Below are positions 52,513 through 63,921 of a DNA stretch of 64,000 nucleotides, in pieces. Within the stretch, counting starts at the first letter, position 1. Each line of letters opens with the position of its first letter. Source of the stretch: Bacteroidota bacterium (lineage in GTDB: Bacteria > Bacteroidota > Bacteroidia > Bacteroidales > Cfx3-03); the NCBI GenBank assembly GCA_013390605.1, contig JACAUB010000001.1, positions 1,975,787 through 2,039,786 on the forward strand, given 5' to 3'. The notes under the pieces were generated by a model. The model worked only from the letters and a program-made list of their open reading frames with translations. It was not told the origin of the DNA and did no database searches. Position numbers and translations under genes: made by a program.

Positions 52513-55074
52513 TTATTCATCCAAGCTTTCATTGTTATCGCTTTGAATATTTTCATTCTCAGAATTATTTAAGTCGTCAGAAAAGTCATTACCAACAATA
52601 TCTTCCTCATTATCAGTAATATCTAAAATCTCTTCTTCAACTTCAACCTTAGTAACCGCAGCTATAGCATCACCTTCGCGTATATTAATCAAACGTACAC
52701 CCTGTGTCGCACGTCCAACAACTCGTAACTCAGCAACACCCAGCCTAATTAATACACCTGATTTATTAATGATCATAAGATCATCATTATCCGTAACATT
52801 CTTAATAGCGATCAGACTTCCGGTTTTATCGGTAATATTCATAGTTTTAACACCCTTACCGCCTCTATTTGTAACACGATAATCTTCTAATGCAGAACGC
52901 TTTCCATAGCCATTTTCGGATACAACAAGGATATCAAACTGATCATTCTCTAGGCAAATCATTCCCACAACCTCATCATCAGTTCCAGATAGAGTAACAC
53001 CTTTAACACCTGAAGCATTTCTTCCCATCGGACGAACAGTCTTTTCATTAAAACGAATAGCCCTCCCCGATTTTAATGCCATGATAATTTCTGCATTATC
53101 ATTAGTCATCTTAGCTTCAAGTAAATGATCATCTTCACGAATTCCTATAGCATTGATACCATTCTGACGAGGACGAGAATAAGCCTCAAGCGATGTTTTC
53201 TTAATCAGACCTTTACTCGTACAAAGGATAATAAAATTATTCTCAATATATTCCTGATCTTTTAAATCCTTAACATTGATAATTGCTCTTACCTTATCAT
53301 CAGACTCAATATTTAAAAGATTTTGGATTGCTCTTCCTTTCGAGTTTTTACCACCCTCAGGAATTTCAAAAACTCTGATCCAGAAACATTTTCCTTTTTC
53401 AGTAAAGATTAACAGATAGTTATGCATAGTAGCGACATAGAGATGTTCAAGAAAGTCTTCATCTCTGACTTCTGTTCCTTTCATTCCACGCCCTCCCCTG
53501 CTCTGTTTCCGATATTCAGTCAAGACAGTACGTTTAATATAACCCATGTGAGAAATAGTTATTACAACACTCTCATCAGCGATTGTATCTTCAATTTTAA
53601 AATCGCGAGCAGAATAAACAATGGTCGTGCGACGTTCATCACCATATTTTTCCTTTATTTCAAGCGTTTCTTGTTTAATGATCTCCATTCTTAATGATTC
53701 GTCAGAAAGGATATTCTTTAAATGCTCGATCTGCTTCATTAACTCAGTATACTCATCTCTAAGCTTGTCACGTTGAAGACCGGTAAGTGTCTGTAGACGC
53801 ATATCAAGAATCGCACGTGCCTGAATTTCTGATAGATTAAAACGCTCCATTAAGCCTACCCTTGCATCATTTGGAGTAGCTGAAGATCTTATCAAAGCAA
53901 TTACTTCATCTAAATGATCTAAAGCAATTAATAAACCTTCGAGTACATGAGCCCTTTTTTCAGCTTCTTGTAGTTCAAATTTAGTTCTACGAACAATAAC
54001 CTCATGTCTATGATTTACAAAATGATGAATCATATCACGAAGGTTCAACATGATTGGTCGTCCTTTGACTAATGCAATATTATTTACACTGAAGGATGTC
54101 TGTAGACCTGTCATTTGATAAAGCTTATTCAGAACCACATTTGGCACTGCATCCCGCTTAAGTTCGTAAACGATTCTTAATCCATTACGGTCTGATTCGT
54201 CACGAAGATCTGAAATACCATCAATTTTCTTATCATTAACTAAATCGGCTGTTTTCTTAATCATTTCAGCCTTATTTACCTGATAAGGAATAGATGTTAC
54301 AATGATTGCCTCACGTCCATGATCGTCAGTTTCAATCATACTTTCACCACGCATCATAATTCGACCACGACCAGTTTCAAAAGCCTCGCGAACACCTTCG
54401 TAACCATAAATGGTAGCCCCGGTTGGAAAATCAGGTGCCTTTACAAATTGCATTAATTCGCTGACAGTAATATCTTTATTCTCAATATAAGCAGCAATAC
54501 CATCACAAACTTCAGAAATATTATGAGGTGGCATATTGGTAGCCATACCAACGGCAATACCTGAAGCCCCATTAACTAGTAAGTTTGGTATTTTAGATGG
54601 TAATACAGTAGGTTCTTCTAATGAATCATCAAAATTTAATTGAAAGTCAACAGTGTTTTTATTGATATCTGCCAACATTTCTTCTGCAATTTTCCTAAGA
54701 CGTGCCTCTGTATAACGCATAGCCGCAGGACTATCACCATCAATAGAACCAAAGTTTCCCTGACCGTCAATTAAAGGATAACGTAATGACCATTCTTGAG
54801 CCATTCGAACCATCGCATCATAAACTGAAGTATCTCCATGTGGATGGTATTTTCCTAGCACCTCCCCTACTATACGAGCAGACTTTTTATAAGGTCTATT
54901 CGAAAGAATTCCGAGATCGAGCATGCCATATAGTACTCTACGGTGAACTGGTTTCAATCCATCGCGCACATCTGGCAGTGCGCGTGACACAATGACTGAC
55001 ATCGAATAATCGATGTAAGCCGATTTCATCTGATTTTCAATGTTAACTTGAATAATCTTTTCGCCTTCGTGCAT
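52513..55074 (-). CDS. gyrA: DNA gyrase subunit A
   Basis: The 853-residue protein has the N-terminal breakage-reunion domain ('[31 protein letters not shown]') with catalytic Tyr121 ('[10 protein letters not shown]') and C-terminal beta-pinwheel blades including the GyrA box '[10 protein letters not shown]'. It ends in an acidic tail. At the quinolone site it reads '[12 protein letters not shown]' (Thr82, Asp86), so no classic Leu/Phe resistance change is seen. It introduces negative supercoils with GyrB. A candidate -7 element TAAATTTG lies at 55132-55139. It is divergent from clpC. Confidence 0.97.
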   Translation of the reverse strand: MHEGEKIIQVNIENQMKSAYIDYSMSVIVSRALPDVRDGLKPVHRRVLYGMLDLGILSNRPYKKSARIVGEVLGKYHPHGDTSVYDAMVRMAQEWSLRYPLIDGQGNFGSIDGDSPAAMRYTEARLRKIAEEMLADINKNTVDFQLNFDDSLEEPTVLPSKIPNLLVNGASGIAVGMATNMPPHNISEVCDGIAAYIENKDITVSELMQFVKAPDFPTGATIYGYEGVREAFETGRGRIMMRGESMIETDDHGREAIIVTSIPYQVNKAEMIKKTADLVNDKKIDGISDLRDESDRNGLRIVYELKRDAVPNVVLNKLYQMTGLQTSFSVNNIALVKGRPIMLNLRDMIHHFVNHRHEVIVRRTKFELQEAEKRAHVLEGLLIALDHLDEVIALIRSSATPNDARVGLMERFNLSEIQARAILDMRLQTLTGLQRDKLRDEYTELMKQIEHLKNILSDESLRMEIIKQETLEIKEKYGDERRTTIVYSARDFKIEDTIADESVVITISHMGYIKRTVLTEYRKQSRGGRGMKGTEVRDEDFLEHLYVATMHNYLLIFTEKGKCFWIRVFEIPEGGKNSKGRAIQNLLNIESDDKVRAIINVKDLKDQEYIENNFIILCTSKGLIKKTSLEAYSRPRQNGINAIGIREDDHLLEAKMTNDNAEIIMALKSGRAIRFNEKTVRPMGRNASGVKGVTLSGTDDEVVGMICLENDQFDILVVSENGYGKRSALEDYRVTNRGGKGVKTMNITDKTGSLIAIKNVTDNDDLMIINKSGVLIRLGVAELRVVGRATQGVRLINIREGDAIAAVTKVEVEEEILDITDNEEDIVGNDFSDDLNNSENENIQSDNNESLDE

Positions 55075-55394
55075 TTTATAAATTCAATTATAAGATTCTT
55101 AGTAACTTTGTGTCGATACCGACATAAGCTGCAAATTTACTGATTTTTATCGAATATATTACCTTTTTTAATTGATAATTGCTAACAGTTTTGTGTGAAA
55201 AAAATTAAACAAATCTTTTGATTTTTATCCTATTTTTAATTTGTATATTTGATATACTATATGCCATTTGTTTTCTAAGCCAATGAATACAAACAAAAGT
55301 GGTCTGAATTTTGTTAAAATTGGACATGAAACAACTAAATAAATAATGCATTTTTACAGATGTATTTAAGTTACTAAACCTTATCCCAAATTAA
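55075..55394. promoter_or_regulatory. Divergent gyrA-clpC intergenic promoter region
   Basis: The 320 bases hold no gene. For gyrA (minus) TAAATTTG at 55132-55139 matches the -7 consensus. For clpC (plus) TATATTTG at 55244-55251 matches, with a TTTG at 55217-55220 (23-base spacer, slightly long). The rest is AT-rich without clear hairpins. Confidence 0.5.
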
Positions 55395-57956
55395 ATGGAA
55401 GCAAAGTTTTCGCAACGGGTTAGAGATGTATTAACATACAGTCGTGAAGAAGCGCTGCGTCTGGGTAATGATTTTATTGGCCTTGAGCATTTGTTGCTTG
55501 GAATTATACGTGAAGGCGAAGGAATGGCTGTTCGTGTACTTAACCTTTTGGGGGTTGATTTGCATGTTGTACGTCGTACAATAGAGCAAGCAATTAGCAA
55601 TACGAATGCGCCTTCAGGTAAACAAAAGTCTTCAGAAAATATTCCACTGATAAAACAAGCAGAACGAGCACTTAAACTAACCTATCTGGAAGCCAAATTA
55701 TTTAACAGTGAAATTATTGGAACAGAACATTTATTATTAGCTATGTTAAAAGACGAAGATAATCTAGTTACCAGAACACTTAACAAATATGGAATAGACT
55801 ATGATTCAGTTAAAGATGAAGTTAGAAATCTAAATTCCAACGACGACGAAACTCAAAAACCAAATAACCCACCGTCCAGCGAATTTCCTGGTGATAGTGG
55901 GGATGAAGAACAAGAAGAAAGTCGTAGCTTCTCAAGTAGCATGAAAAAAATGTCTGATTCAAAATCTAAAACGCCAGTCCTTGACAATTTTGGAAGAGAT
56001 CTTACCAGAGCTGCTGAAGAGGGACGATTAGATCCTATTGTTGGTCGGGAAAAAGAACTTGAACGAATTGCCCAGATATTAAGTCGTCGTAAGAAAAATA
56101 ATCCAATCTTAATTGGCGAACCCGGTGTTGGTAAGTCTGCTATTGCTGAAGGATTGGCATTACGTATTGTTCAAAGAAAAGTATCGCGAGCATTATTTAA
56201 TAAAAAGGTATTCACACTTGATTTAGCTTCATTGGTTGCAGGTACTAAATATCGTGGTCAGTTTGAAGAGCGAATGAAAGCGGTGTTAAATGAACTCGAG
56301 AAGAATAGAGATATTATTCTTTTTATTGATGAAATCCATACCATAGTGGGTGCCGGTAATGCTTCTGGTTCTCTTGATGCATCAAACATGTTTAAACCAG
56401 CGCTTGCGCGAGGTGAAATACAATGTATTGGAGCTACTACACTCGATGAATATCGACAATATATTGAAAAAGATGGTGCATTAGAGCGTAGATTTCAGAA
56501 AATAATGGTCGATCCCACTTCTCCGGAAGAAACTGTAGAGATCCTCAATAACATCAAGTCACGCTATGAAGATCATCACTTGGTAAACTATACAAAAGAA
56601 GCAATTGATGCTTGTGTTAGTTTAACCGCCAGATATATTACGGAAAGATATCTTCCGGATAAAGCAATTGATGCTCTTGATGAAGCTGGTGCTCGTGTTC
56701 ATATCAAAAATTTAAATGTACCGCAAGCGATTATTGAACTTGAAACACAAATTGAAGAGGTAAAACAAAAGAAAACCAAAGCTATCAGTATTCAAAAATT
56801 TGAAGAAGCTGCTCGTTTTCGCGATATTGAACGTAAGAATCAACAACTTCTTGAGATTGAAAAAAAGAAATGGGAAGATGAATCTAGAATCAATCGAGAA
56901 ACAGTAACTGAAGACAATGTTGCTGAAGTTGTAGCGATGATGACTGGTGTTCCTGTTCAACGTATTGCTCAGAATGAAGGTGACCGATTATTAAATATGG
57001 CAAATGAACTAGAGGGTTCTGTTATAGGACAACCTGATGCCATTAGTAAAGTGGTTCGAGCCATTCGGCGTAACAGAGCTGGACTTAAAGATCCTAATAA
57101 ACCAATTGGGTCATTTATTTTCCTTGGACCTACTGGTGTTGGAAAAACTCATCTAGCAAAAATTCTTTCAAAATATCTTTTCGATACTGAAGATGCACTT
57201 ATCCGTATTGATATGAGTGAATACATGGAGAAGTTTGCAGTTTCACGACTTGTAGGAGCGCCTCCGGGCTATGTTGGTTATGAAGAAGGTGGACAACTTA
57301 CTGAAAAGGTTCGTCGTAAACCATATTCTATCGTTTTACTTGATGAAATTGAAAAAGCACATCCTGATATTTTCCATCTGCTCTTACAAGTATTAGATGA
57401 TGGTATCCTAACAGATAGTCTGGGCCGCAAAGTCGATTTTAAGAATACAATTATCATCATGACATCCAATATTGGATCACGTCAGCTCAAAGATTTTGGA
57501 CAAGGTGTTGGTTTCTCTACTTCTACCAAACAAGCTTCGTCTGATTCTTACAGTCAATCGGTAATTGAAAATTCTTTAAAAAAATCATTTTCTCCTGAAT
57601 TTTTAAATCGTATTGATGATGTCGTAATCTTTGAATCATTAAAACGTGAAGATATTCATAAGATCATTGATATTGAGCTTACCCACCTCTTTAAACGTGT
57701 TCATTCACTTGGATATGAATTAGAAGTAACTTCTGAAGCGAAAGATTTTATCATTGAAAAAGGATGGGATGCTCAATATGGCGCTCGTCCATTAAAGAGA
57801 GCTATTCAGAAATATATCGAAGATGCTTTGGCTGAAGAAATTATAAAATCAAAACTTCATGACGGTGATGGAATCATTATTGACCTTGATTCAGAATCCG
57901 GTACTATTGTTGTTAGGTTCAAAGTTGAATCTGCAAGTACGGAAATTGAAATTTAG
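55395..57956 (+). CDS. clpC: ATP-dependent Clp protease ATP-binding subunit ClpC
   Basis: The 853-residue AAA+ unfoldase begins with two Clp_N repeats ('[33 protein letters not shown]', '[33 protein letters not shown]'), a linker, AAA-1 with Walker A '[16 protein letters not shown]', a middle UVR/coiled-coil part ('[25 protein letters not shown]') and AAA-2 ('[16 protein letters not shown]', 'NIGSRQL', 'PEFLNRIDD'). The UVR motif identifies ClpC rather than ClpB or ClpA. It feeds unfolded proteins to ClpP. It is a single gene ended by a long inverted repeat. Confidence 0.96.
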   Translation: MEAKFSQRVRDVLTYSREEALRLGNDFIGLEHLLLGIIREGEGMAVRVLNLLGVDLHVVRRTIEQAISNTNAPSGKQKSSENIPLIKQAERALKLTYLEAKLFNSEIIGTEHLLLAMLKDEDNLVTRTLNKYGIDYDSVKDEVRNLNSNDDETQKPNNPPSSEFPGDSGDEEQEESRSFSSSMKKMSDSKSKTPVLDNFGRDLTRAAEEGRLDPIVGREKELERIAQILSRRKKNNPILIGEPGVGKSAIAEGLALRIVQRKVSRALFNKKVFTLDLASLVAGTKYRGQFEERMKAVLNELEKNRDIILFIDEIHTIVGAGNASGSLDASNMFKPALARGEIQCIGATTLDEYRQYIEKDGALERRFQKIMVDPTSPEETVEILNNIKSRYEDHHLVNYTKEAIDACVSLTARYITERYLPDKAIDALDEAGARVHIKNLNVPQAIIELETQIEEVKQKKTKAISIQKFEEAARFRDIERKNQQLLEIEKKKWEDESRINRETVTEDNVAEVVAMMTGVPVQRIAQNEGDRLLNMANELEGSVIGQPDAISKVVRAIRRNRAGLKDPNKPIGSFIFLGPTGVGKTHLAKILSKYLFDTEDALIRIDMSEYMEKFAVSRLVGAPPGYVGYEEGGQLTEKVRRKPYSIVLLDEIEKAHPDIFHLLLQVLDDGILTDSLGRKVDFKNTIIIMTSNIGSRQLKDFGQGVGFSTSTKQASSDSYSQSVIENSLKKSFSPEFLNRIDDVVIFESLKREDIHKIIDIELTHLFKRVHSLGYELEVTSEAKDFIIEKGWDAQYGARPLKRAIQKYIEDALAEEIIKSKLHDGDGIIIDLDSESGTIVVRFKVESASTEIEI

Positions 57957-57961
57957 TCAGT

Positions 57962-58029
57962 ATTACAGATAATCATATAAAAAAAGAGGCATTTAAAAAT
58001 GCCTCTTTTTTTATGTGATTATCTGTAAT
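57962..58029. terminator. 33-bp inverted-repeat bidirectional terminator (clpC/pit)
   Basis: The arms 57962-57994 and 57997-58029 are complementary over 33 bases with one mismatch and a 2-base loop. The inner part (AGAGGCATTT/AAATGCCTCT) with flanking A and T runs is a normal terminator; the outer ~15 bp of perfect pairing is unusual. It serves the convergent genes clpC and the phosphate transporter. Confidence 0.93.
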
Positions 58030-58043
58030 TATTGTTCTTTTTT

Positions 58044-59081
58044 TTAAAAGACAAAACGACTTAGAAGCCAATATAAAGAACCTGATAATATTATAGTTGC
58101 TGGAATTGTTAATATCCATGCAGTAATAATATTGCCGGCAATACCCCATTTTACAGCAGAAACACGTTTAGTAACGCCAACTCCCATAATAGCTCCTGTA
58201 ATCGTATGCGTTGTACTTACAGGAATACCAAGTGCTGTCACAGCAAAAAGTGTTAAGGCTCCCGCAGTTTCAGCACAGAACCCTCCTACTGGTTTTAGAT
58301 GAGTAAGTTTAACACCTAAAGTCCGTATAATTTTCCATGCCCCCGTTAAAGTTCCCAAGGCAATAGCTGATTGAGCACATAACATTACCCAAAGCGGAAC
58401 TTCACTTCCATTAAAACCCGTATACATCCAATGAGGAAAACCCAACGCAATTAGATTGCTTTTTACACTTATTATTAAGATAAGAATTACACCCATTGTT
58501 TTCTGTGCGTCATTTCCGCCATGACCAATACTAAATGCTGCAGATGAGGCTAGCTGAAATATTCTGAAGAAAGAGTCAACCTTATGTTGCGTCGTTTTTC
58601 TGAATAACATTAAAGTTATAACCATAAAGAAATAACCAATGATGAATCCCATAACCGGAGCAAGAACAATAAAAATTAAAATTTTACTTATTCCTGCAAT
58701 GAATATACCTGAAGGCCCAACTTTAACTAAAGCAGGACCAATTAGCCCACCAATTAAAGCATGAGAAACACTATTTGGTAATCCATTTCTTCCGCAAAAA
58801 TAGACCCATGATATCGAAGCTACTAAAGCAGCCAGAATAAAATGAGCATCCGGGTTTGCAATAGCACTATTAACAACACCTTTTCCAATGGTAGTGGCTA
58901 CTTTGACACCAAAAACCATAATAGCAAAAAAGTTAAAAAAAGAAGCCCAGATAACGGCTGTTTTAGGTTTTAAAACCCCGGTTGCAACAATTGTGGCAAT
59001 CGAATTACCAGCATCGTTCATCCCGTTCAAAAAGTCGAAACCTAGTGCTATAATAATACAAATCAATACTAAAGTCAGCAT
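58044..59081 (-). CDS. pit: Inorganic phosphate transporter, Pit family
   Basis: The 345-residue membrane protein (about ten helices) carries both PiT signatures: 'GFDFLNGMNDAGNSIATIVATGVL' near the start and 'SIGHGGNDAQKTMGVILIL' in the middle, with 'GIPVSTTHTITGAIMG' near the end. It takes up phosphate (as a metal complex) by proton symport. It lies 26 bases after the DUF47 gene in a two-gene operon. Confidence 0.93.
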   Translation of the reverse strand: MLTLVLICIIIALGFDFLNGMNDAGNSIATIVATGVLKPKTAVIWASFFNFFAIMVFGVKVATTIGKGVVNSAIANPDAHFILAALVASISWVYFCGRNGLPNSVSHALIGGLIGPALVKVGPSGIFIAGISKILIFIVLAPVMGFIIGYFFMVITLMLFRKTTQHKVDSFFRIFQLASSAAFSIGHGGNDAQKTMGVILILIISVKSNLIALGFPHWMYTGFNGSEVPLWVMLCAQSAIALGTLTGAWKIIRTLGVKLTHLKPVGGFCAETAGALTLFAVTALGIPVSTTHTITGAIMGVGVTKRVSAVKWGIAGNIITAWILTIPATIILSGSLYWLLSRFVF

Positions 59082-59107
59082 AACTTATTGTAAATTAACG
59101 ATTAAAA

Positions 59108-59755
59108 TTATGCGTTTTTAATAATAATTGTCTGTATAATATCTACAACATCATCACAACGATCAATAGCTTTTTCGAGTGATGCAAGGATATCTTTTTT
59201 CTTAATTAACTCAACGCCATTTGTCTCTTCTGAAAATATTTTGGCCAGATAAGAATGATTTATGTCATCTGATTGGCCTTCAATATCATGAATTAAACTA
59301 CAATCAGCATTATATTGCAATAAAGAATGAACATCTTTTAACCCACTAAAGATTTTATCAATACCATTTGTGCAAACGTGGATAAGATCCACCATTTCAA
59401 CAAATTCATTTGGAATTGTCTGTAAGTTATACAATACAATTCTTTTCGCACTAGTATTAATTAAATTAACAACTCCATCTAAACGAGTAGCTAAATCATA
59501 AATATCTTCTCGATCAAAAGGAGTAATAAAGGTGCTGTTTAACTCCGTTAACAAATTCTTTGTTAACTTATCACCTTTCTTTTCGCAAGCCTTAATTTTT
59601 ATAACGAACTCTTCCCTTAAATGAGAATCGTTACAGCGAATCATCTCGATCAGAAGTGCTGATGATTCAACTACATTTGCGGAAGCTTCCTTAAACAGCG
59701 GGTAAAATTTTTTGTCTTTAGGCACCAAAATCTGAAAGAGTTTGTCCAGTTTCAT
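59108..59755 (-). CDS. DUF47 / PhoU-like phosphate transport accessory protein
   Basis: The 215-residue helical protein is of the PhoU-like DUF47 family ('IKACEKKGDKLTKNLLTELNSTFITPFDREDIYDLATRLDGVVNLINTSAKRI', 'LEKAIDRCDDVVDIIQTIIIKNA'). Its usual partner is a Pit transporter, and here it directly precedes one. It probably regulates Pit or binds metal and phosphate. A candidate -7 element TACTTTTG lies at 59800-59807. Confidence 0.9.
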   Translation of the reverse strand: MKLDKLFQILVPKDKKFYPLFKEASANVVESSALLIEMIRCNDSHLREEFVIKIKACEKKGDKLTKNLLTELNSTFITPFDREDIYDLATRLDGVVNLINTSAKRIVLYNLQTIPNEFVEMVDLIHVCTNGIDKIFSGLKDVHSLLQYNADCSLIHDIEGQSDDINHSYLAKIFSEETNGVELIKKKDILASLEKAIDRCDDVVDIIQTIIIKNA

Positions 59756-59917
59756 ATAATATATTTTTGTTTTTTAGATGTATTCTTAAAAATTTGCGGC
59801 AAAAGTATAGTAATTCATTGGGAAGAAAAAGCGTCAATGTTAATTTAATGTTATCATTGTAAATTTATTATTAACTAAAACAAATATACGAAATCTAACG
59901 AATATTATTTTTTTTAA

Positions 59918-59948
59918 TTGAGTCAAATAACAATGATGTTTAACTTTG
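59918..59948 (+). promoter_or_regulatory. Promoter of the Na/Pi cotransporter gene
   Basis: TTG (59918-59920), a 20-base spacer and TAACTTTG (59941-59948) match the Bacteroidota consensus. The start of transcription near 59955 leaves a ~37-base leader before the ATG at 59992. Confidence 0.72.
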
Positions 59949-59991
59949 TGGTTTACCAATACCTTTATTACGCACAAAAATAGTTACGAAT

Positions 59992-61704
59992 ATGCATTTG
60001 CTTCAAGTTATAGAGTCTTTTCTTTCAGTAATTGGCAGTTTGGCGTTGTTTCTTTTCAGTATGAAACTAATGAGTGAATCTCTTCAAAAGATTACTGGTA
60101 GTGGAATGCGTCATACAATCTCATCATTATCAGGCAATCCTGGTAAGGGTATTTTTACTGGTGTTGCTATAACATCTATTGTTCAGTTCTCTTCTGCAAC
60201 TGTTGTAATGGTTGTTAGTCTTGTCAACGCAGGAATGCTTTCATTATATGAATCAATGGGCTTAATAATTGGTGCAAATATTGGCACCACATTAAAAGCG
60301 CTGGTTATTTCATATATCGGTTTTCAAGTTGGATCAGAGAAGCTATTTCTTCCGCTTATAGCGCTTGCCTTACCATTTATGTTTTTACGCAAAAACAATT
60401 ATAAAGCAATCGGTGAAATCATTATTGGTTTTGCATTACTTTTTGTATCACTTTCATTTTTACGAAATTCCATACCTAATCTGCAAAATAATCCAGATTT
60501 GATTCTATGGATGAAGAATTATACTCATTTTGGTTTCTTATCCATACTATTATTTGTTTTTGCCGGAATCGTCCTTACTATTATTATTCAATCATCCAGT
60601 GCTTTTATTGCATTTATATTTGTTGTGTGCCAAAGTGGTTGGCTTTCATTTGAAATGGCAGCGGCAATGGTAGTTGGTGCAAATATTGGGACAACCTACA
60701 CTGCTCTATTGGCTTCTATTATCGCGAATAGATCGGCCAAGCGTGCTGCATTATTTCATCTTTTATTTAATGTCTTTGGGGCAATTATCATTTTAATCGT
60801 TTTCAAACCCTTCTTATCGATTATTGATTTTGTAGTTTTTTCAATTCAGGGAGCATCCTCCTTTACCCAAATTACAGCTATTCCACTGGGACTATCGCTT
60901 GTTCATACTTCTTTTAATGTTTTTACGACACTTGTAATTGTTTGGTTTTTACCTCAAGTTATTACACTTCTTGAGAGAATTATTCCAAAGAGAATAGATG
61001 AAAAGTTAAATCATTCGTTTACTTTTTTTGATAGTCCAATTCATTCCACATCTGAGATTAGTGCCCTACAAGCGCAAAAGGAGGTGATATTCTTTGGTAG
61101 CAAAGTTCAATTGATGCTCTCGACAATACCACCACTCCTAGTAACAAAACATCCCTCTCAATACGAGCAAATGTATGCTTCTATCAGAGCTACAGAAGAG
61201 CTTGCAGATAAATTTGATGAAGAGATCTCTACTTTTATAACGCGCTTAAGTGAAAACGAATTAAGTGATAAAACATCATTGTCGGTAAGAATTATGCAGA
61301 AAATTGCTGATGACCTAGAGAGTATTGCTGACGAATGTATGGGACTTGCAAGGAATATTGATGTTAAGAACCAACAGAAAGTTTGGTTTACCCAAGAAAT
61401 GAGGGACGATTTGAATATTATGTTTTCTCTTTTAAATGAAGCATACGAACTGATGTTAAATAATTTAAAATCTGACTATTTACTAACTGAAACTGATAAG
61501 CCATTACTTATTGAGGAGAAGATCAATCAATTACGCGATAGCCTTAGATTGAAAAATATGGAAAACCTAAAAAATGGCGTCTATACTTATCTAAATGGTA
61601 ATTACTTTAATGATTTCATTTTCAGATGTGAAAAAATAGGCGATTTAATTATTCACATCAACAATTCATTTTCTGGTTTTAAAAAAGATTATAACAATTT
61701 ATAG
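59992..61704 (+). CDS. Na/Pi cotransporter family protein with PhoU-like C-terminal domain
   Basis: The 570-residue protein has two NptA/Na-Pi repeats, each with the QSSS/QFSSA pattern ('ITSIVQFSSATVVMVVSLVNAG', 'IIIQSSSAFIAFIFVV') and 'GANIGTT' (twice), covering about residues 1-335 with eight or so helices, then a soluble PhoU-like helical region (about 355-560). It should move phosphate with sodium, in or out, under PhoU-like control. It is divergent from the DUF47-Pit operon, so two phosphate systems share one intergenic region. Confidence 0.92.
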   Translation: MHLLQVIESFLSVIGSLALFLFSMKLMSESLQKITGSGMRHTISSLSGNPGKGIFTGVAITSIVQFSSATVVMVVSLVNAGMLSLYESMGLIIGANIGTTLKALVISYIGFQVGSEKLFLPLIALALPFMFLRKNNYKAIGEIIIGFALLFVSLSFLRNSIPNLQNNPDLILWMKNYTHFGFLSILLFVFAGIVLTIIIQSSSAFIAFIFVVCQSGWLSFEMAAAMVVGANIGTTYTALLASIIANRSAKRAALFHLLFNVFGAIIILIVFKPFLSIIDFVVFSIQGASSFTQITAIPLGLSLVHTSFNVFTTLVIVWFLPQVITLLERIIPKRIDEKLNHSFTFFDSPIHSTSEISALQAQKEVIFFGSKVQLMLSTIPPLLVTKHPSQYEQMYASIRATEELADKFDEEISTFITRLSENELSDKTSLSVRIMQKIADDLESIADECMGLARNIDVKNQQKVWFTQEMRDDLNIMFSLLNEAYELMLNNLKSDYLLTETDKPLLIEEKINQLRDSLRLKNMENLKNGVYTYLNGNYFNDFIFRCEKIGDLIIHINNSFSGFKKDYNNL

Positions 61705-61860
61705 ATATTATTCGTTGGATGAATTAATTTAGGATATGATCAAAATAATTGATAAGCATTTAGAAATCAAACATGTTAATCTATCCGTTGAAAATTAATT
61801 CATGTCATGGATATAGAAGCTATAATTCAATACATTACTTATAGGTATTTGCAACAAACA

Positions 61861-61902
61861 AAAAAAGAGTGGATATCTCTATGTAAGAATCCACTCTTTT
61901 TT
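61861..61902. terminator. Bidirectional terminator (Na/Pi cotransporter / GH97)
   Basis: A perfect 14-bp stem (61861-61874 with 61889-61902) with a 14-base loop and A/T-run flanks lies between the convergent genes that end at 61704 and 61918. Confidence 0.88.
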
Positions 61903-61917
61903 TAATATCCTTTGTTC

Positions 61918-63888
61918 CTATTTCTTAGGACTAATCTTTATTACGAATCCACCACCGGGAGCCATATGGAGATCCATAACAGTTTTATTTGAAATGGTCT
62001 TTTGCTCCAGTTTATAATCGCGGGCAGCTCTGTCAGCATTTATCCCATCCTTATAAATATCAAGTGTATAATCTCCTTCTGGTAAAAAGTTAAAATCAAG
62101 TTTATAATCTCTTGGAGTCCAATCCGTCATTCCGCCAACATACCAATTGATTCCATTCTTTCTGGCAATAATAACATATTCACCAACTTTGGCATCTAAT
62201 ACTTTAGTGTCATCCCATTCAGTAGGAACCTGACTCAAGAAATGCAGACATTCTACTTCACGTTTGTAATTACTTGGATTATCAGCTAACATTTGAAGTG
62301 GACTTTCAAATACTACATACATTGCCAATTGATGACATCGCGTGCCTAGGCTCATGGGTTCATCAAAAATAGGAGCAAAATTTCTCTTGGTAGCATTTTT
62401 CATTGCACCAGGAGTAAAGTCCATAGGACCGCATACCATTCTTGTAAAAGGTAATGTTACATCATGCTTTGGATCAGGCAAATTACTCCATTTAGCATTT
62501 TCAAGCCCCCTAACACCCTCTCTGGTAATCACATGAGGATAGGTTCTACTGATTCCATCAGGCTTATATGCACCATGAAAATCAATCAGAAGATGATGTA
62601 TTGCAGCCTTTTCAGCTACAGTTCTATAGAAATCAACCATTTTCTGATCATCGCGTTGCATAAAATCTATTTTTATTCCTTTAACACCCCACTTTTCATA
62701 AAGTGTCATTGCCTCATCCATTTTATCTTCAAAGGTTTTCCAAGCTGTCCATAGAATTACGCCAACATTTTTAGTCTTACCGTAATCTACCAACTCTTTA
62801 ACATTAATATCACTAACCTCCTTTGTCACATCTTTCAAATCATACCAACCCTCGTCCAACACAATGTATTGAAGATTATTTTCAGATGCAAAATCAATAT
62901 AGTATTTATATGTTTGATTATTTATTCCAGCTCTAAAGTCTACACCATAGATATTATTAGCATTCCACCAATCCCATGCAACCTTTCCAGCTTTAATCCA
63001 TGAAAAGTCTGTCATTTTAGTAGCATCGGCTAATAAATATACCATTTGGTTTTCAATAAGATCTCCATCTTTATCAGCTATCAACATAGCCCGCCATGGA
63101 AGACTACGAGTTCCAATCGTTTTTGCAATATAATCAGCACTTTTAGAAATTATTACATCACGATCTGAGCGTTGTTTTTCATCTAATGGAAAGTTTGAGA
63201 ATATTCCTTTTAAAGCATAATGATTATCATCAGTCCCAGTCATCCAAAAGCCAGGATAATCAATAATATTTGATTCAGTAATCAGAACTTTAGGTACATT
63301 GGGAGATTCAATCAATACTGGCAATGAAGAAAAACGCTGAGATCCAATGCTATCCATAGGCATGTGTTTAAACACTCTTTCGTTATGTGAATGCATCGAT
63401 TCTTCTTCTGGAAAATATATGTAGCTCTTTTCGGGGAAGTTAAAATTGATCAATTCATTTTTAACAATTAAGGGCTCTTTCTGCGTAGTCAAAAAACGAT
63501 AAGCAACACCATTATCAAAAGCTCTGAATTCCAATGTCAGACCACTTTTAAATGACAAACTTAATTGATTATAATTATTTTTAATCTCCGCTCTTTTTTC
63601 TTTGATTACAGGAGTAACTTTTTCATTTACAGTAGAAAAGAGTTTTTTTGTAATTTTGTCCTTCTCTAAACCAGAAGGTAATTGATTTGCTTCAAGTTGT
63701 AACCCGATAACAGAAGGGAGTACCAAACTTTTTCCATCTTTTTTTACACCATACGATAGTGTTTTGTTGTAATCAATGGTCACCTCTGTTCTTTTATCAG
63801 GAGAAAGCAGCGTGATTGGCTTTTGTGCATTTAGGCCATTCGAACAACATAAAATTGTTAAAATTAAAATAGTACAATACTTAATCAT
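61918..63888 (-). CDS. Glycoside hydrolase family 97
   Basis: The 656-residue protein has a signal peptide ('MIKYCTILILTILCCSNGLNA', then Q), an N-terminal beta-sandwich GH97 domain ('SPDKRTEVTIDYNKTLSYGVKKDGK'), a TIM barrel ('KVAWDWWNANNIYGVDFRAGINNQTYKYYIDFASENNLQYIVLDEGWYD') and a C-terminal beta domain. 'WGVKGIKIDFMQRDDQ' places an Asp (about residue 407) where the nucleophile of retaining GH97 alpha-galactosidases lies, while the inverting SusB type has other Glu bases. A retaining alpha-galactosidase is therefore the better guess. It is probably periplasmic and sits downstream of an EEP gene. Confidence 0.92.
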   Translation of the reverse strand: MIKYCTILILTILCCSNGLNAQKPITLLSPDKRTEVTIDYNKTLSYGVKKDGKSLVLPSVIGLQLEANQLPSGLEKDKITKKLFSTVNEKVTPVIKEKRAEIKNNYNQLSLSFKSGLTLEFRAFDNGVAYRFLTTQKEPLIVKNELINFNFPEKSYIYFPEEESMHSHNERVFKHMPMDSIGSQRFSSLPVLIESPNVPKVLITESNIIDYPGFWMTGTDDNHYALKGIFSNFPLDEKQRSDRDVIISKSADYIAKTIGTRSLPWRAMLIADKDGDLIENQMVYLLADATKMTDFSWIKAGKVAWDWWNANNIYGVDFRAGINNQTYKYYIDFASENNLQYIVLDEGWYDLKDVTKEVSDINVKELVDYGKTKNVGVILWTAWKTFEDKMDEAMTLYEKWGVKGIKIDFMQRDDQKMVDFYRTVAEKAAIHHLLIDFHGAYKPDGISRTYPHVITREGVRGLENAKWSNLPDPKHDVTLPFTRMVCGPMDFTPGAMKNATKRNFAPIFDEPMSLGTRCHQLAMYVVFESPLQMLADNPSNYKREVECLHFLSQVPTEWDDTKVLDAKVGEYVIIARKNGINWYVGGMTDWTPRDYKLDFNFLPEGDYTLDIYKDGINADRAARDYKLEQKTISNKTVMDLHMAPGGGFVIKISPKK

Positions 63889-63921
63889 GTTTATAAAAAT
63901 TTAAGTTTATGTTTTTAAAAA

